From positions 1-20,295 of IMG/VR virus record IMGVR_UViG_3300043410_001673: a DNA stretch of 20,295 nt; one strand, 5' to 3'. Shown piece by piece: positions 14,559 through 20,295 of the stretch. The translations under genes were made by a program, and so were the position numbers. The notes beneath the pieces were generated by a model. It had not been told where the DNA came from. It did no database searches and saw only the letters and a program-made list of their open reading frames with translations. The first letter of the stretch is position 1. Each line of letters opens with the position of its first letter. Source of the DNA: a virus.

Positions 14559-14861
14559 ATGCCAGGAACCGACATTCAATTAGACGAAAAAGTTAAAGTA
14601 ACAGTAACAGAACCTAAACGTTGGAAAGTTATTTTCCTTAATGACGATACTACACCTATGGAATTTGTAATCGGTGTACTACAAGAAATTTTTAAACACA
14701 CCGCAGATTCTGCTAGAGCAGTAATGCTACAAGTTCATGAAACAGGTAGCGGCATTGCAGGTATTTACAGTTTTGAAATAGGTGAAGCCAAAGCAGTTGA
14801 AGCTACTAACGAAGCTAGGACAAATGGATTTCCTCTTCAAATAAAATTGGAAGAAGAATGA
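14559..14861 (+). CDS. clpS: ClpS adaptor of ClpAP protease
   Basis: 100 aa, the normal ClpS length. It brings N-end-rule substrates to ClpA. The N-degron pocket residues are visible: Asn28, Asp29 and Asp30 in FLNDDTTPMEFV, and His60 in LQVHETGSGIAGIY. The C-terminal [12 protein letters not shown] ending also matches. No clpA or clpP is in the window, so it would redirect the host protease. A GGAG ribosome site is 8 nt upstream. The stop overlaps the heme oxygenase start (ATGA), so they are probably translationally coupled. Confidence 0.95.
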   Translation: MPGTDIQLDEKVKVTVTEPKRWKVIFLNDDTTPMEFVIGVLQEIFKHTADSARAVMLQVHETGSGIAGIYSFEIGEAKAVEATNEARTNGFPLQIKLEEE

Positions 14862-15400
14862 GTTTAAAAGATATTACCGCAGATCTACACGATAAGGCGG
14901 AAGATACTCCATTTATGAAAGCAGTCTTTGCTGGCGAATTACCTATTAAAGTATGGGAAGAATGGACCTACTGGCGCACCATGTTTTATAGTGCTATTGA
15001 AGACAAGTGTGAACAAGGTAATTTGCTTGATGATTTACAAGGGATTAAACGTGCTACATCCTTGATGCAAGATTATATTGGAATGCGCAATGGTAATTGG
15101 TTACCAAGCAATAATTGTAATAACCCGGCATTGAACGAATATTTAGATTACATTAAAACACTAACATCTGATCGAGCATTAGCTCACTTGTATGTATGGC
15201 ACATGGGTGACTTATACGGCGGGCAAATGATTAAAAAAGTTATTCCCGCACCTACGCACTACGCATTAGAGTTTGAAGATGCTACTACATTAAAAAATAA
15301 TCTACGTGCCAAACTTACTGACGATTTAGGCCCAGAAGCACGTACAGCATTTGAATTTGCTATTAAAATGTTAAATGAGGTATACAAAATAGATAACTAA
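14858..15400 (+). CDS. ho1: Heme oxygenase
   Basis: 180 aa, soluble, shorter than cyanobacterial HO1 (about 240). It opens heme to biliverdin, releasing CO and Fe2+, with electrons from ferredoxin. The proximal heme ligand is His11 in [15 protein letters not shown], and the distal glycine helix is [11 protein letters not shown] (residues 117-127), where most HO proteins have GDLSGGQ. No C-terminal membrane anchor is present. It is coupled to clpS by ATGA and followed 20 nt later by aceA. The bilin reductase two genes downstream would use its product. Confidence 0.93.
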   Translation: MSLKDITADLHDKAEDTPFMKAVFAGELPIKVWEEWTYWRTMFYSAIEDKCEQGNLLDDLQGIKRATSLMQDYIGMRNGNWLPSNNCNNPALNEYLDYIKTLTSDRALAHLYVWHMGDLYGGQMIKKVIPAPTHYALEFEDATTLKNNLRAKLTDDLGPEARTAFEFAIKMLNEVYKIDN

Positions 15401-15420
15401 TAATATACAAGGAGTTATCT

Positions 15421-16629
15421 ATGAAAAAGCGTAATTACACACAAGACACAGTAAGAAAGTTAGGAGGATCTGTTCAGATTGAACACACACTAGCTAAAAG
15501 AGGAGCAGGTAAATTAAGGCATTTACTTGCAACAGAACCATATATTAATACATTGGGCGCATACAGCGGCCAACAAGCGGTACAACACGCCAAAGCCGGA
15601 CTAAAAGCAGTTTATCTAAGTGGATGGCAAGTAGCCGCAGCCGCAAACACCGCAGGACAAACATATCCAGATCAAAGTTTGTATCCTGTAAACTCAGTAC
15701 CCGCAATCGTTAAACAGATTAACAATGCTTTCCGTCGTGCTGATCAAATTGAATACTCAGAAGGCAATGTAACAACAGATTACTTTTTACCTATTGTGGC
15801 CGATGCTGAAGCAGGCTTCGGTGGCGCCTTAAATGCATACGAATTAATGATGGCTATGATTGAAGCAGGTGCCGCAGGTGTTCACTTTGAAGATCAATTG
15901 TCAAGCGAAAAGAAATGTGGTCACTTAGGCGGTAAGGTTCTTATTCCAATCAGCCAAGCAATACGTAATTTACAAGCCGCCCGTCTAGCTAGTGACGTGG
16001 CAGGCGTTGACACAGTTATCATGGCACGTACTGATGCTGAGTCAGCAACATTAATTACTAGCGATCATGATCCATTAGATAAGGAGTTTATCATAAATGA
16101 ACGAACAGAAGAAGGATTTTACAAGTTCCGCAACGGAATCGATGCTTGTATTTCTAGGGGCCTGGCTTATGCTCCTTACGCTGATTTACTTTGGTTTGAA
16201 ACATCAACACCTGATATCAGACAAGCTAAAAAGTTTGCCGACGCCATACACGCTGAATTCCCAGACCAAATGCTCGCCTACAATTGCTCTCCCAGTTTCA
16301 ATTGGCGCAAATTCTTGTCAGTAGAAGAATGTGAAACATTCCAACGAGAACTAGGTGAATTGGGTTATAAGTTCCAATTTATCACATTGGCCGGTTTCCA
16401 TTCAGTTAACCTAGCAACGTTTGAGCTTGCCGAGGCATATCGTCTACGCGGTATGGCAGGTTATAGTGAAATGCAACAACGTGAGTTTGAAGCACAGGTT
16501 CGTGGCTTTACCACTGTTAAACATCAACGTGAAGTAGGCGTTGGCTATTTTGACTTAATCAGCGAAGCAGTTGGCGCTACAAGTACAGTGGCAAATAAAA
16601 CATCAACAGAGTCGGATCAGTTTCATTAA
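15421..16629 (+). CDS. aceA: Isocitrate lyase
   Basis: 402 aa against 434 in E. coli; only about 25 N-terminal residues are missing and the end (TESDQFH) matches, so it is complete. It splits isocitrate into succinate and glyoxylate. The catalytic KKCGH is at 164-168 with Cys166; the metal-binding [10 protein letters not shown] is near 126-135; the substrate-binding SPSFNW and FITLAGFHS segments are intact. Long stretches agree with the E. coli enzyme. An AAGGAG ribosome site lies 7 nt before the ATG. It is placed between heme oxygenase and the bilin reductase, and its stop overlaps the reductase start (TAATG). No malate synthase is seen in the window. Confidence 0.96.
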   Translation: MKKRNYTQDTVRKLGGSVQIEHTLAKRGAGKLRHLLATEPYINTLGAYSGQQAVQHAKAGLKAVYLSGWQVAAAANTAGQTYPDQSLYPVNSVPAIVKQINNAFRRADQIEYSEGNVTTDYFLPIVADAEAGFGGALNAYELMMAMIEAGAAGVHFEDQLSSEKKCGHLGGKVLIPISQAIRNLQAARLASDVAGVDTVIMARTDAESATLITSDHDPLDKEFIINERTEEGFYKFRNGIDACISRGLAYAPYADLLWFETSTPDIRQAKKFADAIHAEFPDQMLAYNCSPSFNWRKFLSVEECETFQRELGELGYKFQFITLAGFHSVNLATFELAEAYRLRGMAGYSEMQQREFEAQVRGFTTVKHQREVGVGYFDLISEAVGATSTVANKTSTESDQFH

Positions 16630-17309
16630 TGAGTAATATTTGGGATAAACTAATCGAATTAGAATCCTATTTTGAATCGCGATTCTATGCCACTGGTGCC
16701 ATTAAGCACGAGCCCGGCATGGATCGCTTCAACCAACCTGGTTGGATAAACAAAGTATGGAAAAGTTCTACATATCGAAGAGCACATATCGATGTTGTGG
16801 ATGCTAGGGAAACAAAGGGACTTTGGATGATGCATTGTTGCGTTTTCCCCTATGTTGATAATCCTGCTCCTATATTTGGATTTGATGTGATTGCAGGTAA
16901 AAATAAAATTACAGGCTGTTTTATCGATGTAAGTCCAACATGTTGGGACGATCATCCTATGCTTCCGTGGTTTGCTGTTGAAGCCAGTCGATTAACGTGG
17001 CATAAAGTTAGACCGTTACCCGATTGGGCAAAGGCAATTTTTAGTCCTAACATAATTGCTGCCGGTAATGTGCAAGAAGAAGCAGAATTAGAACAAATTT
17101 TAGAAGTCGCTAAACGTACATTAGACATCTACTTAGAATCGCTAGCCGATACTGCTAATTTGGATGTAGATGCATCACAAAAACAAAACTTCTACGCTCA
17201 ACAACAAAAACTTAACCCGCACACGCCTAAAGTTATGGCCAGTTTAGGCTTAAATGAAGAGGATGTACGTGCATTTATACAGGAATGTTTGTTCCCAGAA
17301 ATAGCATAA
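16629..17309 (+). CDS. pcyX: Ferredoxin-dependent bilin reductase, PcyA/PcyX-like
   Basis: 226 aa. It reduces biliverdin with electrons from ferredoxin. Family motifs: NKVWKSSTYRRAHIDVVDAR, then GLWMMHCCVFPY with His69 (equivalent to PcyA His88) and PIFGFDVIAG with Asp86 (equivalent to PcyA Asp105; the same 17-residue spacing), TGCFIDVSP, and the C-terminal YAQQQKLNPHTPKVMASLG and LFPEI. PebA, PebB and PebS have Asn rather than His at the first site, so the PcyA side is favoured. The PcyX group, known from marine phage metagenomes together with a heme oxygenase and reported to make phycoerythrobilin, is the best match; the exact product cannot be read from sequence. It is the last gene of the hsp20 unit. 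Confidence 0.88.
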   Translation: MSNIWDKLIELESYFESRFYATGAIKHEPGMDRFNQPGWINKVWKSSTYRRAHIDVVDARETKGLWMMHCCVFPYVDNPAPIFGFDVIAGKNKITGCFIDVSPTCWDDHPMLPWFAVEASRLTWHKVRPLPDWAKAIFSPNIIAAGNVQEEAELEQILEVAKRTLDIYLESLADTANLDVDASQKQNFYAQQQKLNPHTPKVMASLGLNEEDVRAFIQECLFPEIA

Positions 17310-17312
17310 ATA
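17305..17312 (+). promoter_or_regulatory. Putative phage late promoter (CATAAATA)
   Basis: CATAAATATT overlaps the bilin reductase stop and lies 7 nt before the next ATG, matching 7 of 8 positions of the T4 late consensus TATAAATA. If used, the mRNA would start almost at the ATG, and no ribosome site is visible before this gene. Confidence 0.5.
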
Positions 17313-17319
17313 TTGTACT

Positions 17320-19107
17320 ATGCGATTTTTAGAGTTTAATTTAGCAGAAGCTACCCTCCAACGAACCTCCACTAGTAGCTGGGCAGACTACCTACAAAAT
17401 TTAATAAATGCCAAGGATATTGGCGTAGGTAAGCAGGGCGAGCGCCACAGCGGCCAAAAATTAGACGACAAGTCAAAATCAATTGTAAAATCTCTTATTG
17501 CCGGATTCGCTAACGCTAAAAATAAACTTGATTTTGCCAAACACATTGAAGATACTGAAGTTACACTACTTCCTGATAAAATAGTTGTTCCTATAAAACA
17601 CATTCACAAAAGTGCTGAAATTAAGGGATCCGGTGCAGATTCCGGTAAAGAAAAGAAACCGTGGAATGAAGGGGAAGTGGCAGAAACTATTTTAGGAGCG
17701 GCTTTACTTGCTAGATTTACTAGCAAAAAAGACATCACTGAAAAACAAGTTTGGGACGCACTAAAACTTCTAGCTAATAATGTTGTTCCTGGCGGCTTCC
17801 GTGTAGCTAATAAGCGCAATAAAAAAAGCCCTATAGATATGACAGCTTTAAATAAACCAATGAACAATTTGGTTATTGATAAACTTGTTCATAACAAAGC
17901 AGAATTAAAACAACTATATCCCGAAGGTGTTAAAGCATTAGAAGAAAAAATAGAAGCGTGTGCTTCTTATGTAAATGAATCTAGCAAAGTTATAGCCGCA
18001 TTAGAGCAGGCAGACGCTAGTCCCGGCGCACCTATTACTATTAAAACAGATGGTGTCGGTGACCAAAAAGGTACCAAAGCAGATTTACAAATTAGTGTCG
18101 GCGATTATAAACAATTATTAAGTTTAAAAGTAAACGATATTAAGCAATTTGGCCAAGATAGTGGTTCAAGTGGAACCATTATAACTACCTTCTTCAAGCG
18201 TTTTATTCCAAACTTTGATATTTCCGATTTATATATGAACAACGGTGAGCCAATTCCGTGGACTCCTGAAACAGGAGAAGGTTGGCCTGAGATGGATAAT
18301 AAAAAAGTCACTAATCAGCTAAAGGCTAACAATTTGTGGGACGCGGCACTAAAACAAGTTTATAAATTAACCGGCATGGCTTATCAAAAGGCAGCGGCAC
18401 AGTTACAAGATCAATTATCAACACCCTCTGGCGCCGCAGATGTTGTTACTAATATATACAACGGTATCATTCATCATGTACAAGGCAGTGCTCAATTTCA
18501 AACCTTAGTTATTTTAAATCCTAGTGCTAAACAAGCATGGAAGGAATTAGAATTTGGACCTAGCCTACAACAAGCTCTAAGCAATTACACTTTAGAAGTA
18601 GATGTTGAAATAGGTGAACGAGGTGGCGGCAATCATAAATTAAGAATTTATGGTACTCCTGCAACACCCGAAGCACAACTTGCCGCCCAGATTAAAATAA
18701 ATTCAAAGGCCGATGCTAAAAAAGCCAAGAAAAAAATAGATTCGGGCGAGGTGCTAGCATCGTCGCCTCGAGAACTGCTTTTCCAATTAAGATCATATCA
18801 ACAAGAAAGCGGTAGTATGAGAAATCCTGTTGAAATGGGGCCGTTACTTAAAGACCTAACCGAAGTACAAAAAATAGACGATGTACCAGATTCTACGCCC
18901 GACCAACCACTTGTACAACAACCAGATCAAATTGAGCAACCTGCACAACAAACAATACAAGAGCCTCAGCAAGGCCAATCAAACTTTACATCAAAGATGC
19001 AACCTATTGAACCTGCAACTGATGTATTACCCCAAGACGATCAAGAACCTGATGAGCAATCAGATGATTTAGACCGCATGAGAAAAAATGCAGGTATCAC
19101 AGTATAA
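17320..19107 (+). CDS. Putative internal head protein with capsid-targeting leader and possible nuclease fold (595 aa)
   Basis: The first 11 residues MRFLEFNLAEA look like the T4 internal protein leader (IPIII starts MKTYQEFIAEA), ending in the L-x-E|A site of the head protease. That predicts packaging in the prohead and delivery into the cell. Residues 115-150 hold a helix with Glu119 and Glu122 (NEGEVAETILGAALLARF). Residues 253-280 read KADLQISVGD...LLSLKVNDIKQFGQ, with Asp255 and Lys270 placed as in PD-(D/E)XK-like nucleases that carry an S-L-K form of the last motif; this is a weak, pattern-level call. The region 500-595 is rich in Gln, Pro and Asp and probably disordered. There is no ribosome site, only a late-type box right before the ATG. 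The next gene converges from the other strand. Confidence 0.75.
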   Translation: MRFLEFNLAEATLQRTSTSSWADYLQNLINAKDIGVGKQGERHSGQKLDDKSKSIVKSLIAGFANAKNKLDFAKHIEDTEVTLLPDKIVVPIKHIHKSAEIKGSGADSGKEKKPWNEGEVAETILGAALLARFTSKKDITEKQVWDALKLLANNVVPGGFRVANKRNKKSPIDMTALNKPMNNLVIDKLVHNKAELKQLYPEGVKALEEKIEACASYVNESSKVIAALEQADASPGAPITIKTDGVGDQKGTKADLQISVGDYKQLLSLKVNDIKQFGQDSGSSGTIITTFFKRFIPNFDISDLYMNNGEPIPWTPETGEGWPEMDNKKVTNQLKANNLWDAALKQVYKLTGMAYQKAAAQLQDQLSTPSGAADVVTNIYNGIIHHVQGSAQFQTLVILNPSAKQAWKELEFGPSLQQALSNYTLEVDVEIGERGGGNHKLRIYGTPATPEAQLAAQIKINSKADAKKAKKKIDSGEVLASSPRELLFQLRSYQQESGSMRNPVEMGPLLKDLTEVQKIDDVPDSTPDQPLVQQPDQIEQPAQQTIQEPQQGQSNFTSKMQPIEPATDVLPQDDQEPDEQSDDLDRMRKNAGITV

Positions 19108-19210
19108 GTGCTCACTTCAGGGATTGTGGTAGCGAATCACGCACCCTAGGCAGCAGCCGCCTATCACCTATAACTATAGTGGTCCTAAGGTGATTATCAT
19201 CTAACATAAA
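19108..19210. other. Structured convergent intergenic region
   Basis: Separates convergent genes. Two inverted repeats are seen: AGGG...TGTG with CACG...CCCT (about 19118-19146), and ATCACCT with AGGTGAT (about 19165-19196). Neither is followed by a clear T-run on the matching strand. A bidirectional terminator or small RNA is possible. I see no tRNA signature. Confidence 0.4.
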
Positions 19211-19990
19211 TTAAGAACATTTAGCCCAAATTGTACTAGTCCATTTGTGATACAACCAAGTACCTTTAGGCATAGGACAGTTTCCTAAATCAGGGAAACG
19301 CTCTTGACGTAGATCTATTACATACATAAACATAAACATCAGTATAAAAATACTTATCATTATTATGATCCCCATCGCAAACTGTCTAGTTAATTGATCT
19401 TTACGTGCTTGCCTTCTTTTTTCTTCTCGGCGATGCTGTTCAATTTCACGGGCCATAAGAACTTTTTGTTCTTTACCCATTTGTTTCATCATTTCTTCTA
19501 CTTCAGTCCACAATGCACCTAGCTCTGGCGGACTTTGGTATACCATTATTTCACGTAATTCCATCCCCATTTGCTCTAATTGTTTTCTCATTAACACGCG
19601 ATTTAGAGCACGTTTACCTAAGCTATCATCACCGTGGTAAGCTTCTGTCTTAGCACGTTTTTCTTCTTCTTCAAAGATTGCTTGGCACTTATAGTAATTG
19701 TCGTAGTATGCGCCTAATTGTTCTCCTATTTCTTTATAGATATTAGTATGTTCATTTGCATTAGCTTTTTTGTTTAGTTCTCGTACTTCGTTCTTTTTAC
19801 GTATAAGATCATTTTTTTGTTCTACAGTAGGCGGCTTATCTTTGTGTATTTTGGCAAATTGGTCGTCAAGATCTTTGAGGACATCTTTAACATCCCCAGC
19901 TGCTGATTTTATATCTTTGTAAAGTTTGCATCCTGCTTTTACTGCTGATACAGCACCATTGGCAAGTGCAAACAGCGTTAATGGATCCAT
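19211..19990 (-). CDS. Virion-associated-type membrane/coiled-coil protein (259 aa)
   Basis: Begins MDPLTLFALANGAVSAVKAG, a small-residue helix found in a T4-like marine phage protein group of unknown role. A long charged coiled-coil region (about 30-200) ends in a basic stretch (RREEKRRQARKDQ), followed by one membrane segment at about 205-225 and a 30-residue tail with two Cys and conserved-looking WLYHKW. The start ATG has no ribosome site; instead a hairpin arm ends 2 nt upstream. A late-type box lies within that hairpin. The family call is from memory and moderate. Confidence 0.75.
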   Translation of the reverse strand: MDPLTLFALANGAVSAVKAGCKLYKDIKSAAGDVKDVLKDLDDQFAKIHKDKPPTVEQKNDLIRKKNEVRELNKKANANEHTNIYKEIGEQLGAYYDNYYKCQAIFEEEEKRAKTEAYHGDDSLGKRALNRVLMRKQLEQMGMELREIMVYQSPPELGALWTEVEEMMKQMGKEQKVLMAREIEQHRREEKRRQARKDQLTRQFAMGIIIMISIFILMFMFMYVIDLRQERFPDLGNCPMPKGTWLYHKWTSTIWAKCS

Positions 19991-19992
19991 AT

Positions 19993-20040
19993 TTTAAGCC
20001 CAAGATAACCGTTCTTAATATTTACGGTCCTGGGCTTAAA
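19993..20040 (-). promoter_or_regulatory. Hairpin with an embedded late-promoter-like box, covering the start of the 259-aa gene
   Basis: On the + strand, TTTAAGCCCA (19993-20002) pairs with TGGGCTTAAA (20031-20040), and ACCG (20008-20011) with CGGT (20025-20028). On the minus strand the loop holds GTAAATATT (box at 20019-20024). RNA made from this box would lack the 5' arm. Read-through RNA from the upstream gene would fold and cover the start codon. Confidence 0.6.
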
Positions 20041-20056
20041 GAATTAAAGCTATAGT

Positions 20057-20295
20057 TTATTTTCCGGATAAAGGATTATCTAGTGCTTTCTTAATTTTGT
20101 CATCTAGCTCATGACGCAGTTGTTTTATTTCTGCTTCATTTTCTTTTTGCATTTGACGAATAGCACTAGATGTATCTCTTTCCATTTGTTTAACAGAACG
20201 ATCTACATCGGCCTTTGTATCTCGAACATCTTTACGAGCATCTTGTACAGCTTTGTCAGTTTCTCTGTTGGCAGCTTTAGTGTCTCTTTCTACAG
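20057..20295 (-). CDS. Coiled-coil protein, C-terminal part (N-terminus outside the window)
   Basis: An open minus-strand frame from the right window edge to a stop at 20057-20059. The visible 78 or so residues are highly charged and helical, with a repeating pattern of Asp-x-Lys-x-x-x-Asp (for example DTKADVDRSVKQMERD and EIKQLRHELDDKIKKAL), ending LDNPLSGK. This indicates a long coiled coil. No start codon is in the window. It is probably co-directional with the next minus-strand gene, 66 nt away, with the hairpin between them. Function unknown. Confidence 0.75.
   Translation of the reverse strand, partial: VERDTKAANRETDKAVQDARKDVRDTKADVDRSVKQMERDTSSAIRQMQKENEAEIKQLRHELDDKIKKALDNPLSGK

Noticed and set aside
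16097-16324. Overlapping + frame inside aceA
   Set aside because: It is a shadow of the conserved isocitrate lyase frame. The hydrophobic stretch arises from the shifted reading.
16629-17309. Calling the reductase plain PcyA or PebS
   Set aside because: His69 and Asp86 fit the PcyA side, not PebS, but the phage context with ho and the reported PcyX group fit better than cyanobacterial PcyA; the product remains unproven.
18162-18178. TGGTTC/GAACCA inverted repeat resembling a tRNA T arm
   Set aside because: It lies in the coding region of the 595-aa protein, and no acceptor or anticodon stem can be built around it.
1-20295. CRISPR array, tRNA genes, insertion sequence or integrase attachment sites
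   Set aside because: No regularly spaced repeats, tRNA fold, transposase/integrase motif or terminal inverted repeats were seen.

Overview
The window looks like part of an uncultivated, low-GC, T4-like tailed phage genome (marine myovirus type). Genes are tightly packed, mostly on the + strand, and joined by ATGA or TAATG overlaps. Phage hallmarks are a PAAR tail-tip protein, virion-type proteins, a DexA-like exonuclease, MazG, class Ia ribonucleotide reductase with glutaredoxin, Hsp20, phage bS21, and a large protein whose N-terminus looks like a T4 capsid-targeting sequence. The IscU, IscA, AceA and DnaK proteins resemble proteobacterial versions, and no photosystem or phycobilisome gene is visible. 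A heterotrophic proteobacterial host is therefore more likely than a cyanobacterium; this is an inference.

Layout. 1-3.3 kb: nrdA (5' end outside the window), a 59-aa gene, nrdB, glutaredoxin. 3.3-4.6 kb: LSm-like protein, PAAR protein, a histone-H1-like small basic protein with its own sigma70-type promoter, and a small exported protein. 4.6-5.3 kb: iscU and iscA, overlapping by 53 nt. 5.3-6.8 kb: a basic hypothetical protein behind an exact-consensus promoter, a structured leader, a SleB-type cell-wall hydrolase and a probable holin. 6.8-9.6 kb: a virion-type protein, a membrane/coiled-coil protein with a probable programmed -1 frameshift, a hypothetical protein and bS21. 9.6-12.0 kb: exonuclease, MazG, PBP7-like serine peptidase, methyltransferase. 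12.1-17.3 kb: dnaK, then an apparent operon hsp20-clpS-heme oxygenase-isocitrate lyase-bilin reductase. 17.3-20.3 kb: the 595-aa putative internal head protein, and two convergent minus-strand genes.

How the genes may work together. Heme oxygenase and the ferredoxin-dependent bilin reductase (closest in motifs to the PcyA/PcyX lineage) would convert heme to biliverdin and then to a reduced bilin, releasing iron. IscU/IscA and the di-iron NrdB are iron users in the same window, so heme iron recycling is plausible. Isocitrate lyase sits between the two pigment genes and yields succinate and glyoxylate, which could feed heme synthesis in a host that makes ALA from succinyl-CoA and glycine. DnaK, Hsp20 and ClpS form a protein-quality group directly upstream.

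The most notable items are: (1) an A AAA AAG slippery site joining an ORF without a start codon to the membrane protein gene; (2) the ho-aceA-bilin reductase cassette; (3) phage IscU/IscA with all key residues; (4) a capsid-targeting leader on a possibly nuclease-like protein; (5) four TAAATA late-promoter-like boxes, one lying inside a hairpin that would block the start codon of read-through RNA, as known for some T4 late genes.
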